Part shown: positions 25,501-36,355 of the stretch, piece by piece | How the letters are laid out: the number at the start of each line of letters is the position of its first letter | How positions within the stretch are numbered: the first letter of the stretch is position 1 | Origin: Hordeum vulgare subsp. vulgare | Lineage: Eukaryota; Streptophyta; Magnoliopsida; Poales; Poaceae | Length of the DNA stretch: 64,000 nt | NCBI RefSeq assembly: GCF_904849725.1 | Contig: NC_058518.1 | Span: forward strand, 415,965,081-416,029,080 | Reading direction: 5' to 3' | Program-made: the position numbers and the translations under genes | Notes under the pieces: generated by a model | Seen by the model: the letters and a program-made list of their open reading frames with translations, nothing else | What the model was told of the DNA's origin: nothing | Databases searched by the model: none

Positions 25501-26516
25501 GCATCAACCTTGGAACCATTTCCTACACGCATCGTCACTTCGTCTTTCACCAGCCTTCGTCTATTCCGCAGTTCCTGTTTCGAGTTGCAAATGTGAGCAA
25601 CAGAACCAGTATCGAATACCCAGGCACTACTACAAGAGCCGGTTAAGTACACATCAATAACATGTATATCAAATATACCTGATTTTTCTTTGCCAGCCTT
25701 CGTATCTGCCAGATACTTGGGGCAATTGCGCTTCCAGTGACCCATACCCTTGCAATAGAAGCACTCTGTTTCAGGCTTAGGTCCAGCCTTGGGTTTCTTC
25801 GGCGGATTGGCAACAGGCTTGCCGCTCTTTTTCAAATTTCCCTTCTTGCCTTTGCCGTTTCTCTTGAAACTAGTGGTCTCGCTCACCATCAACACTTGAT
25901 GCTCTTTACGGAGTTCAGACTCTGCGACTTTCAGCATCGCAAACAACTCGCCGGGAGACTTGTTCATCCCTTGCATGTTGTAGTTCAACACAAAGCCTTT
26001 ATAGCTTGGCGGCAGTGATTGAAGGATTCTGTCAGTGATAGCCTCTTGCGGGAGTTCAATCCCCAGCTCAGCTAGACGGTTTGAGTACCCAGACATTTTG
26101 AGCACATGTTCACTGACAGACGAGTTTTCCTCCATCTTGCAAGCATAGAATTTATCGGAGGTCTCATACCTCTCGATCCGGGCGTTCTTCTGAAAGATAA
26201 ACTTCAACTCCTGGAACATCTCAAATGCTCCATGACGCTCAAAGCGACGTTGAAGTCCCGGTTCTAAGCCATACAAGACTGCACATTGAACTATTGAGTA
26301 GTCCTCCTTACGCGCTAACCAAGCGTTCTTAACATCCTGATCAGCCGTAGCGGGTGGTTCATCTCCTAGCGCAGCATTAAGGACATAATCCTTCTTCCCA
26401 GCTTGTAAGATTAGCTTAAGATTACGAGCCCAGTCTACAAAGTTGCTTCCATCATCTTTCAACTTAGCTTTCTCTAGGAACGTATTAAAATTCAGGATGA
26501 CACTCGCGTGAGCCAT
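22536..26516 (-). pseudogene. E gag-pol polyprotein, single frame with two stop codons
   Basis: The three open segments (26516-24993, 24926-23169, 23138-22536) are in one frame of 1327 codons. It starts MAHASVILNF and has a gag domain (about 1-210), zinc knuckle CFYCKGMGHWKRNC (C252, C255, H260, C265), protease DTG (302-304), pre-integrase HCRLGH, then integrase with acids in HTDVCGP, RSDRGGEY and NGVSEHRNRT. RT follows with motif A (MDVKTAFLNG) and YVDDILLIG, then RNase H with VDASFD, TCEAEYMAA and CDNTGAIALA. The product would make the particle, copy RNA and integrate DNA. A TAG at 24990-24992 cuts integrase right after CGPMSV; a TGA at 23166-23168 cuts between RT and RNase H, where element I keeps Cys. 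Otherwise the frame looks complete. Confidence 0.94.
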
Positions 26517-27756
26517 GATCTACAACACAAATATATTCAAAGTGGACTTAGACTATGTTCAAGATAATTAGAGTTCAACTTAATCAAATTATATGCTAAA
26601 CTCCCACTCAAAAAATACATCTCTCTAGTCATTTGAGTGGTTCATGATCCACTTACACTATCCCAAGTCCGATCATCACGTGAGTTGAGTATAGTTTCAG
26701 TGGTAAGCATCCCTATGCTAATCATATCAACTATATGATTCATGATCGACCTTTCGGTCTCATGTGTTCCGAGGCCATGTCTGCACATGCTAGGCTCGTC
26801 AAGCTTAACCCGAGTGTTCCGCGTGCGCAACTGTTTTGCACCCGTTGTATGTGAACGTTGAGTCTATCACACCCGATCATCACGTGGTGTCTCGAAACGA
26901 CGAACTGTAGCAACGGTGCACAGTCGGGGAGAACACAATTTCGTCTTGAGATTTTAGTGAGAGATCACCTCATAATGCTACCGTCGTTCTAAGCAAAATA
27001 AGGTGCATAAAAGGATTAACATCACATGCAATTCATAAGTGACATGATATGGCCATCATCACGTGCTTCTTGATCTCCATCACCAAAGCACCGGCACGAT
27101 CTTCTTGTCACCGACGCCACACCATGATCATCCATCAACGTGTTGCCATCGGGGTTGTCGTGCTACTTATGCTATTACTACTAAAGCTACATCCTAGCAA
27201 AATAGTAAACGCATCTGCAAGCACAAACGTTAGTATAAAGACAACCCTATGGCTCCTGCCGGTTGCCGTACCATCGACGTGCAAGTCGATATTTCTATTA
27301 CAACATGATCATCTCATACATCCAATATATCCCATCACATCATTGGCCATATCACATCACAATCATACCCTGCAAAAACAAGTTAGACGTCCTCTAATTT
27401 TGTTGTTGCATGTTTTACGTGGTGACCAAGGGTATCTAGTAGGATCGCATCTTACTTACGCAAACACCACAACGGAGATATATGAGTTGCTATTTAACCT
27501 CATCCAAGGACCTCCTCGGTCAAATCCGATTCAACTAAAGTTGGAGAAACCGTCACTTGCCAGTCATCTTTGAGCAAAGGGGGTTACTCGTAACGATGAA
27601 ACCAGTCTCTCGTAAGCGTATGAGTAATGTCGGTCCAAGCCGCTTCAATCCAACAATACCGCGGAATCAAGAAAAGACTAAGGAGGGCAGCAAAACGCAC
27701 ATCACCGCCCACAAAAACTTTTGTGTTTTACTCGAGAAGACATCTACGCATGAACC
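26517..27756 (-). other. Leader (5' UTR) of element E
   Basis: About 1.24 kb of non-coding DNA between the LTR and the gag start, with several short out-of-frame ATGs in the sense direction. Long leaders are normal in this family. No conserved ORF is seen when compared with the copy in A (3216-4347, 8500-8630). Confidence 0.8.
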
Positions 27757-27771
27757 TAGCTCATGATGCCA
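27757..27771 (-). other. Primer binding site of element E
   Basis: Sense form starts TGGCATCATGAGC, next to the LTR end; close to the initiator-methionine tRNA type TGGTATCAGAGC found in H. The mismatch in the fourth base and the insertion are shared with element A, so this is the family's variant. Confidence 0.8.
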
Positions 27772-27772
27772 C

Positions 27773-29605
27773 TGTTGGGGAACGTCGCATGGGAAACAAA
27801 AATTTTCCTACGCGCACGAAGACCTATCATGGTGATGTCCATCTACGAGAGGGGATGAGTGATCTACGTACCCTTGTAGATCGTACAGCAGAAGTGTTAG
27901 AGAACGCGGTTGATGTAGTGGAACGTCCTCACGTCCCTCGATCCGCCCCGCGAACAATCCCGCGATCAGTCCCACGATCTAGTACCGAACGGACGGCACC
28001 TCCGCGTTCAGCACACGTACAGCTCGACGATGATCTCGGCCTTCTTGATCCAGCAAGAGAGACAGAGAGGTAGAAGAGTTCTCCGGCAGCGTGACGGCGC
28101 TCCGGAGGTTGGTGATGACCTTGTCTCAGCAGGGCTCCGCCCGAGCTCCGCAGAAACGCGATCTAGAGGAAAAACCGTGGAGGTATGTGGTCAGGCAGCC
28201 GTGAGAAAGTCGTCTCAAATCAGCCCTAAAACCTCCGTATATATAGGTGGGAGGGAGGGGGGCCTTGCCTTGGGGTCCAAGGACCCCCAAGGAGTCGGCC
28301 GAGCCAAGGGAGGGGGGGAGGACTCCCCCCCCAAACCGAGTTGGACTTGGTTTGGTGGGAGGAGTCCCCCTCCCTTCCCACCTCCTTCCTTTTTTTCTTT
28401 CCTCTTCATTTTTCTTCTCTTGGCGCATTGGGCACTTGTGGGCTGTCCCACCAGCCCACTAAGGGCTGGTGTGGCTCCCCAAATTCCTATGGGCTTCCCC
28501 GGGGTGGGTTGCCCCCCCCCCCCCCCCCGGTGAACTCCCGGAACCCATTCGTCATTCCCGGTACATTCCCGGTAACTCCGAAAACCTTCCGGTAATCAAA
28601 TGAGGTCATCCTATATATCAATCTTCGTTTCCGGACCATTCCGGAAACCCTCGTGACGTCCGTGATCTCATCCGGGACTCCGAACAACATTCGGTAACCA
28701 ACCATATAACTCAAATACGCATAAAACAACGTCGAACCTTAAGTGTGCAGACCCTGCGGGTTCGAGAACTATGTAGACATGACCCGAGAGACTCCTTGGT
28801 CAATATCCAATAGCGGGACCTGGATGCCCATATTGGATCCTACATATTCTACGAAGATCTTATCGTTTGAACCTCAGTGCTAAGGATTCGTATAATCCCG
28901 TATGTCATTCCCTTTGTCCTTCGGTATGTTACTTGCCCGAGATTCGATCGTTAGTATCCGCATACCTATTTCAATCTCGTTTTACCGGCATGTCTCTTTA
29001 CTCGTTCCGTAATACAAGATCCCGCAACTTACACTAAGTTACATTGCTTGCAAGGCTTGTGTCTGATGTTGTATTACCGAGTGGCCCCGAGATACCTCTC
29101 CGTCACACGGAGTGACAAATCCCAGTCTTGATCCATACTAAATCAACTAACACCTTCGGAGATACCTGTAGAGCATCTTTATAGTCACCCAGTTACGTTG
29201 CGACGTTTGATACACACAAAGCATTCCTCCGGTGTCAGTGAGTTATATGATCTCATGGTCATAGGAATAAATACTTGACATGCAGAAAACAGTAGCAACA
29301 AAATGACACGATCAACATGCTACGTCTATTAGTTTGGGTCTAGTCCATCACGTGATTCTCCCAATGACGTGATCCAGTTATCAAGCAACAACACCTTGTT
29401 CATAATCAGAAGACACTGACTATCATTGATCAACTGGCTAGCCAACTAGAGGCATGCTAGGGACGGTGTTTTGTCTATGTATCCACACATGTAAATGAGT
29501 CTTCATTCAATACAATTATAGCATGGATAATAAACTATTATCTTGATACAGAAATTATAATAACAACTATACATTTATTATTGCCTCTAGGGCATAATTC
29601 CAACA
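27773..29605 (-). repeat. 5' LTR of element E
   Basis: 1833 bp, same ends as the 3' LTR. It carries the antisense TATATATA box (28238-28246) that would drive the element and a run of 17 C at 28512-28528. It is followed by the second copy of the CCTTA target duplication. Confidence 0.95.
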
Positions 29606-29715
29606 CCTTATTTGTTGCGCATTATTGCTGCCTTGGTGACCCTGTTCTTGAGCTTTGAATGCTAATTTTAGCTAGTCCCAAGTAGTTTTGATGCGTGATA
29701 TGTCCTCTAGGCACT
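29606..29715 (+). mobile_element. G1 continuation after element E, then truncated
   Basis: Matches 36170-36275 of G2 (CTTGGTGACCCT, TCCCAAGTAGTTTT, CTCTAGGCACT). It ends at about 29715, where it meets F2 DNA. G1's ORF1 and 3' LTR are not present after it. Confidence 0.8.
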
Positions 29716-29732
29716 GCTACAGCAACAAAAGT

Positions 29733-29750
29733 CCTTCCCAGGCAATGCCA
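29733..29750 (-). other. Decayed primer binding site beside the F2 LTR
   Basis: Sense form TGGCATTGCCTGGGAAGG keeps the frame of TGGCGCCGTTGCCGGGGA with several changes, at the expected distance (about 12 bases) from the LTR end. Confidence 0.5.
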
Positions 29751-29761
29751 GAAATTCTTTT

Positions 29762-31266
29762 TCCTACTTCTCTTGCTTGCGTCGGTTTTTTCCTTTGAAG
29801 AGGAAAGGGTGATGCAGCACATGAGCAGTAAGTATTTCCCTCAGTTTGAGAACCAAGGTATCAATCTAGTAGGAGAATCGCGTCAAGTCCAGAGTACCTG
29901 CACAAACACAAAGAGCTTGCACCCAACGCTATAAAGGGGTTGTCAATCCCTTCAGATTGATTGCAAAGTGAGATCTGAAGGCGGAAAGTGCAACGAAGAA
30001 AAAGTGTAAGGCTGAAAATATGGTGTGGAGTAGACCCGGGGGCCATAGTGTTCACTAGAGGCTTCTCTCAAAATAGCAAATATTACATTGGGTGAACAAA
30101 TTACTGTCGAGCAATTGATAGAACTGCACAAAGTCATGACGACATCTAAGGCAATGATCATACATATAGGCATCACGTCCGAGACAAGTAGACCGATACT
30201 TTCTGCATCTACTACTATTACTCCACACATTGACCGCTATCCAGCATGCATCTAGTGTATTGAGGTCATGACGAACAGAGTAACGCCTTAAGCAAGATGA
30301 AATGATGTAGAGGGATAATCTCAAACCAATGATGAAAACCCCATCTTTTTACCCTTGATGGCAACAACACGATGCGTGCCTCACTACCCCCCTCTGTCAG
30401 TGGGTGAGGTCACCGCATGGTATGAACCCAAAACCAAGCACTTCTCCCATTGCAAGAATCATAGATCTAGTTGGCCAAACAAAACCCACAACTCGAAGAG
30501 AATTACAAGGATATGAAATCATGCATAAGAGAGATCAGAAGAAACTCAAATAAGATTCATAGATAATCAGATCATAAATCCACAATTCATCGGATCTTGA
30601 CAAACACACCGCAAAAGAAGATTACATCGGATAGATCTCCATGAAGATCATGGAGAACTTTGTATTGAAGATCCAAGAGAGAGAAGAAGCCATCTAGCTA
30701 CTAGCTATGGACCCATAGGTCTATGGTGAACTACTCACGCATCATCAGAGAGGTCATGGTGTTGATGAAGAAGCCCTCCTGTCAGAAACCCCCCTCCGGC
30801 AGGGCACCAGAACGTGCCCCAGATGGGATCTTGCGGAGACAAAAGCTTGCGGTGGTGGAAAAGTACTTTCGATGATCTCCTAATTTTTTTGGGATTTTAG
30901 GGAATATATAGGCGCAAAACCTAGGGCAGAGGTAGCCCAGGGAGCCCACAAGCCAGGGAGGCGCGGCCCCCCTGGAGGCGCCATGAGGGCTTGTGGGGTC
31001 CCTGCAGGCCCCCTGTCCTGATTCTCCGGCTCCCGATCTTTTTCTGTTTCGGAAAAAATCTTTTTGGCAGTTTCATTCCGTTTGGACTCCGTTCAAAATC
31101 CTCCTCTGAAAGGGGTCAAAAACATGGAAAAAACAGGAACTGGCACTTGGCACTGAGTTAATATGTTAGTCCCAAAAAATATATAAAAGGCATGCAAAAC
31201 ATCCAAAGTTTGACGAGATAATAGCATGAAACCATCAAAAATTATAGATACGTTGGACACGTATCA
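29762..31266 (-). repeat. F2 LTR
   Basis: About 1505 bp; sense form starts TGATACGTGTCCAACGTATC at 31266. The left boundary near 29762 is approximate. It carries the GC hairpin with 10-base outer arms (30941-31002), next to a TATATATTCCC box in sense (about 30902-30912). Confidence 0.75.
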
Positions 31267-31287
31267 AGCATCACCAAGCTTAACTCC
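31267..31287 (-). other. Polypurine tract region of F2
   Basis: Sense form ends TTAAGCTTGGTGATGCT right before the LTR's TGATACG. It is the family's AAGCTTGG-type tract. About 10 bases further in is a TCG-AGGA-CGA mini stem. Confidence 0.7.
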
Positions 31288-33026
31288 TCCTCGTCCTCGA
31301 ATAGGGAAGTGATAAAGAATGAATTTTTAATGTGGAATGCTACCGAGCGTAGTTGTCCTTTGCAACTTCTTTCACGTGACATGAATGTTCAGATCCGTAA
31401 GATTCAAAACAATAGTTTGCTATTGACATGAAAACAATAATACTTCAAGCAAACTAGCAAGGTAATCATAAACTTTCAAAATAACAAGGCCAATGAAAGT
31501 TATCCCTACAAAATCATATAGTATGGCTATGCTCCATCATCCTCACACAACAAATGTAAATCATGCACAACCCCGGTATTGGCCAAGTAATTGTTTTCGC
31601 ACTCTTACTTCTCAAACTTTTTATAACTATCACACAATACATGAGCCTGAGCCATGGATATAGCACTATAGGTGGAATAGAGTATGGTGGTGGTTGTGAG
31701 ACAAAAAGGAGGAGATGGTCACATTGACTCGGCGTATCAAAGGGTTATGGAGATGCCCATTAATAGATATCGATGTGAATGAGTAGGGATTCCATACAAG
31801 GGATGCACTAGAGCTATAAGTATGTGAAAGCTCAAAAGTAGAACTAGTGGGTGTGCATCCAACTTGCTTGCTCACGAAGACCTAGGGCAATTTTGAGGAA
31901 GCCCATCATTGGAATATACAAGCCAAGTTATATAATAAAGATTCCCACTAGCATATGGTAGTGACAAAGCAAGAAGCTCTCAGTCATGAAGAACATGGTG
32001 CTATTATGAAGCACAAGTGTGGAAAAAGATAGTAGCATTGTCCCTTCTCTCTTTTTCTCTTTTTTTTATTTGGGCTCTTAGGCCTCTTTTCTTTTTCTCA
32101 TTCCCCTTTTTTTTTATTTTTGGGCTCTTTGTCCTTTTTTTCATTTCCTCACATGGGACAATGCTCTAATAATGATGATCATCACACTTTAATTTACTCA
32201 CACCTCAAAGCTTACTAATGATTCTATAGGAAATGTCTCCGACAATGTACCGGGATGTGCAACGATCTAGCTTGGCGTATGATGTTGAAACATCTCGCTA
32301 GCTATCTTACAAATCATGCAATGGCAATATGAGAGTGACGGCACAAGTCATGATACGGAACGGTGGGAGTTGCATGGGAATATATCTCGGAATAGCTATG
32401 AAAATGCCATAGTAGGAAGGTATGGTGGCTGTTTTGAGGAAGGCATATGGTGGGTTTGTGCACCCGCGAGAATTGCGCGACACTAGAGAGGCTAGCAATG
32501 GTGGAAGGTGAAAGTGCATATATACCATGGACTCACATTAGTCATGAAGAACTCACATACTTGTTGCGAAAGTTTTTATTAGTAATTGAAACAAAGTGCT
32601 AAACGCATACTCCTAGGGGAAGGGTTGGTAGGTGTTAACCATCGCGCGATCCCGACCTCAACACAAAGGATGACAATCAATAGATCAATTATGCTCCGAC
32701 TTCCTAACATAGCGGTTCACCATACGTGCATGCTATGGGAATCACTAACTTCAACACAAGTATTTCTAGATTCACAACACCCTACTAACATAACTCTTAA
32801 TATTACCAATTCCACGTCTGAAAACTAATTGAGAGGAATCAAAACTTCTCTTTCTACTCAATGCACATGAAGCTGGAGGTTTTTGTATCCTCTTTGGGTA
32901 CCTATCACCTTTGGGACTACTTTCATAGAATAAGCCAACTACCAAGTCACGCACCCCCGTGCTCTAAAAGATATAAGTGAAGCACATAGAGCAAAATTAT
33001 CTAGCTCAAAAGATATTAGTGGAGCA
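31288..33026 (-). other. F2 internal 3' region without genes
   Basis: Non-coding DNA that also occurs in F0 and F3. It contains a low-complexity zone at 32040-32150 made of T-rich runs and TTGGGCTCTT units, repeated in F3 at 55050-55150. No ORF here is conserved between the copies. Confidence 0.7.
32040..32150. repeat. T-rich low-complexity repeat in F2
   Basis: Alternating poly-T runs and TTGGGCTCTTNGGCCTC-like units, imperfectly repeated two to three times. A similar zone is at 55050-55150 in F3. Confidence 0.6.
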
Positions 33027-33350
33027 CTATGAGCATTCTAGCAAATTCACGATGAGTGCATGTCTCTTTCTCTCAAAAAGGTGTGCAGCAAGGATGATTG
33101 TGACATAACAAAAATAAAAGACTCCTAAGATACAAGATGCTCCAAGCAAAACACATATCATGTGGTGAATAAAAATATAGCTCCAAGTAATGTTACCGAT
33201 GGATTGAAGACGAAAGAGGGGATGCCTTCCCGGGGCATCCCCAAGCTTAGGCTTTTTGGTGTCCTTGAACTTGGCTTGGGATGCCTTGAGCATCCCCAAG
33301 CTTGAGCTCTTTCCACTCCTTATCTCTTTGTCCATGAGAACGTCACCCAA
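33027..33350 (-). CDS. F2 small conserved ORF with hydrophobic segments (107 aa), function unknown
   Basis: Starts MGDVLMDKEIRSGKSSS and has a basic first half (residues 1-50) followed by two hydrophobic stretches (about 55-70 and 72-92, the latter containing ILGVFYFCYVTIILAA) and a basic tail. That pattern suggests a small membrane protein. A shorter, diverged relative exists in F3 (56225-56416, starts MGKDLMDYGIRSGK) with the same start and the KLGDA motif, so the frame is at least partly maintained. It lies in the 3' third of the element, where env-like genes sit in Athila and other Gypsy groups. I do not recognise a named domain. The hydrophobic pattern could also be an accident of AT-rich DNA. 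Confidence 0.4.
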   Translation of the reverse strand: MGDVLMDKEIRSGKSSSLGMLKASQAKFKDTKKPKLGDAPGRHPLFRLQSIGNITWSYIFIHHMICVLLGASCILGVFYFCYVTIILAAHLFERKRHALIVNLLECS

Positions 33351-34228
33351 AACTTGAAAACTTCACAACACAAAACTTAAACAGAAACTCGTGATAACAT
33401 TAGCACAAGAAAACAAACTACCACCTCTTTTGGTACTGTAGAAAACTTGAATTCTATCTATATTGGTGTTGGGCTACTGTATTCTCACTTTTCCATGGCT
33501 AGTACCCCCCGATAGTAACCATAGTTTCATCAAAACAAGCAACCAACTCAACAAAAACAGAATCTGTCAAAAACAAACCAGTCTCTAGCAATCTGTATAC
33601 TTCTTATACTTCTGGTACCTAAAAAATTCTAAAAAATTACGAATGCCTGGGAAAAAGGCATATCAACCAGCAGCAAAAAGAATAAACTCAAAAGCTCTTT
33701 CTGAATAAAAATGAAAAATCATCTTGTGAGCGAAAAGTTTCTGTCTTTTTCCAGCAGGATCAAACAACCATTACCAAGACTAGTCATAAAGGTTTTGCTT
33801 GGCTCAAACACAAAAAGAAACACAAAAGACACTATCATAACAGAAATATGATGGTGTGGACGCAACAATACAGAAAGAAAAAGATAAATTCATTGGGTTG
33901 CCTCCCAACCAGCGCTATTGTTTAACGCCCTTAGCTAGGCATTGATAATTCAATGATGCTCACATAAAAGATAGCAATCGGACACGAAGACAGCATCATG
34001 AAACATGTGACAAACATATCTAAGTCTAACATACTTCCTATGCATAGGCATTTTATAGGAAAAACAAATTGGCAAGACAACCAATAGTTACCAAATGCAA
34101 GGAAGAAGAAAGAGACAATAGCAATCTCAACATAACGAGAGGTAAATTGGTAACAAGAAATTTTCTACCACAATATTTTCCTCTCTCATAGCAATTATAT
34201 GTGGGATCATATTCGATTATGTTAGCAT
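33351..34228 (-). other. F2 internal DNA between the small ORF and G2
   Basis: AT-rich and non-coding. It contains the antisense landmark GGTTGCCTCCCAACCAGCGC (33898) matching F1 at 15604-15625. The junction with G2 is near 34228. Confidence 0.65.
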
Positions 34229-35570
34229 ACATTTGGAACAAAGTACTCGTATGCTTAGCCATTTAAGTGCTTGTGTAGACAGAAATGTCAATGCTCTGAA
34301 GCTTCTGAGTAAACATGCCTCTATGATTACTACTCAGGTAGAACAAGTACTTAAAGCTCAGAATGAGCTGCTCAATGAATGAAATGACAACTCTGTCAGA
34401 GTCATTACTAGAGGAGGCAAAATGAATCAGGAACCTTTGTATCCTGAACGTCATCCTAAGAGAATTGATCAAGATTCTCAAGGAATCAATGCTGATACAC
34501 CTAGTCATCCTAAGGAGAAGAAGAAGGATGATAGAATCCAGCATGCTAGTTCACCAAATACTGTCATGCCTGAAGAACCTAATGATATTTCTGCGTCTGA
34601 TGCAGAAACACAATCTCGTGATGAACATGAACCTGGTGACAATATGGACAGTGATGTTCATAATAATGCTCAACCTAGCAATGATGAGGATGTGGAGATT
34701 GAACCTACTATTAATCCGGATAACCCACAACCTAAGAGATACGATAAGAATGACTTCACTGCTAGGAAGCATGGTAAAGAAAGGGAGCCATGGGTTCAGA
34801 GATCTATGCCCTTTCCTCCTAAGCCATCCAAGAAAAAGGATGATGAGGATTTTGAGCACTTCGTTGAGATGATAAGACCCATCTTTCTGCAGATGCGGTT
34901 AACTGATATGCTCAAGATGTCTCCGTATGCCAAGTACATGAAAGATATCGTGACCAATAAACGGAAGATACCAGATCTTGAGATCTCCACCATGCTTGCC
35001 AATTACACTTTCAAAGGTGGAACTCCTAAGAAACTTGGTGATCCCGGAGTGCCCACTATACCTTGCTCCATTAAAGGAAACTACGTAAGAACTGCCTTAT
35101 GTGACCTTGGAGCCGGTGTTAGTGTTATGCCACTCTCTCTTTATCGTAGACTTGAATTGGATAAGTTGACACCCACTGAAATTTCTCTGCAAATGGCCGA
35201 CAAATCAACTGCTTTCCCTATCGGCATTTGCGAGGATGTGCTTGTTGTGGTTGCAAACACCACTATCTTAACAGACTTTGTTATCTTGGATATTCCTGAG
35301 GACGATGCCATGGCTGTCATCCTCGGAAGACCCTTTTTAAACACTGCAGGGGCTGTTATAGATTGCAACAAAGGCAATGTCACTTTCCATGTCAACGGTA
35401 ATGAGCACACAGTGCACTTTCCGAAGAAACGATATCAAGTAAATTGCATCAATGCTATCGAAAAGACTTCATCGATTCTTATTGGGTACTTTGAATGCCC
35501 TATTCCTCGTGTCAAGATGAAGTATGATTTTCTTGTTGGGGAGATACATATCCCCATTGAGGTGACTTAG
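34229..35570 (+). pseudogene. G2 gag C-terminus and aspartic protease
   Basis: The gag tail (34229-34380) is joined in frame to a 382-codon open stretch (34422-35570) but an in-frame TGA separates them near 34379. The open part has an acidic/basic linker (residues 1-130), a conserved FLQMRLTDMLKMSPYA helix, and the retropepsin core with DLGAGVSVM and ILGRPF, ending PIEVT like G1. It would process capsid precursors. Compared with G1 the protease is intact and most differences are conservative by eye. The upstream gag is lost, so the protein could not be made in its normal context. Confidence 0.82.
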
Positions 35571-36355
35571 TGGCTATTCGACAATTCTCCGTTTTCTCTT
35601 GCGATTCAAGAAGGTTTTGTCATGAGGACTTGATCAACCCCATTGACGGATTTCTTTCGATGACCATGAAATGGATGAATCATAGAGTCACATACCTTTG
35701 TTTTAAGCTTTCATTTTCTGTTGCTTAGAAGAAAAATGATGGAATTAGTTTAGCTTTTCTTGTTTTCTGTTTTAGCGTCCCAGAGAAAAATACCTCGAAA
35801 ATAAAAGTTCTCCGATGGTCCTAAAAATTTAGTATGATTTTTTCTGGAATATTTGAAATTTTTTGGGCCTGAGAGCTGGCCTGGGGGCCAGACTAGTGGG
35901 CCACAAGCCCTGCCACCACCACCCCTCCCCTGATGGCGGAGAGCAAGCTTGTGGGTCCTACAGGGACCCCCTCCACTCATTCCAGCTCCCAGCCTCTTCT
36001 TCCACCTCCAGAAAAAATTGTTTCGCATCTCAAACCCGTGTTCTTGCTTATTTGGCTATGATTTTCGATCTCCTTGCTCAAAGCACCCTTCTCCGAACCG
36101 TTTTGGGGAAATTACTCCTTGGTAAGTGACCCCTCCATTGGTCCAATTAGTTCTTGCTCTAGTGCTTTATCCTTCATGTATTCTTGCTACCTTGGTGACC
36201 CTATTCTTGAGCTATAAAGGTTGATTTTAGATGGTCCCAAGTAGTTTTAGCGCGTGATACGGTCTCTAGGCACTAGTAGGAGTAGTTGCTACAAGGTATG
36301 GTTGGTCTTCATTCACTTTTCTCTTGAACTTCTAAAATTTCAGCAAAAGGAAATT
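35571..36355 (+). other. G2 spacer with LTR-like promoter segment
   Basis: Non-coding. The part at 35765-35975 repeats LTR motifs (AAATAAAAGTTCTC, GATTTTTTCTGGAAT) and a GC hairpin (35896-35957), then a pyrimidine-rich leader, ending at the ATG of the ORF1-like gene. Matches G1's spacer. Confidence 0.7.

Larger units (their letters stand above)
20669..29605 (-). mobile_element. Element E: full-length BARE/WIS/Angela Copia retrotransposon
   Basis: A complete 8.9-kb element with both LTRs (20669-22483 and 27773-29605), primer binding site, polypurine tract and a gag-pol frame, all on the minus strand. The target duplication CCTTA is perfect (20664-20668 and 29606-29610). The host is G1 DNA: removing E rejoins text that aligns with 36160-36275 of G2. 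The order gag, protease, integrase, RT, RNase H is the Copia order. Two stop codons are the only defects noticed in the polyprotein, so E is recent but not able to act on its own unless stops are suppressed or relatives help. Confidence 0.96.
29716..34228 (-). mobile_element. F2: antisense F-family Gypsy-like element, truncated at both ends
   Basis: From left to right: a short leader piece and decayed primer binding site, an LTR (29762-31266), a polypurine tract (31267-31287) and about 2.9 kb of internal 3' DNA. The right end stops at about 34228 against G2. No gag, protease or pol remains. It is the antisense equivalent of F1 and matches F0 and F3. The presence of both a primer binding site and a polypurine tract on the two sides of one LTR is unusual. 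Confidence 0.72.

Noticed and set aside
28512..28528. Run of 17 C in the E 5' LTR (7 in the other LTR)
   Set aside because: Homopolymer length is prone to slippage and assembly error; no function inferred.
36290..36350. Possible tiny intron before the ATHILA ORF1-like gene (GGTATGG to TTTCAG)
   Set aside because: About 50 bases, shorter than normal plant introns.
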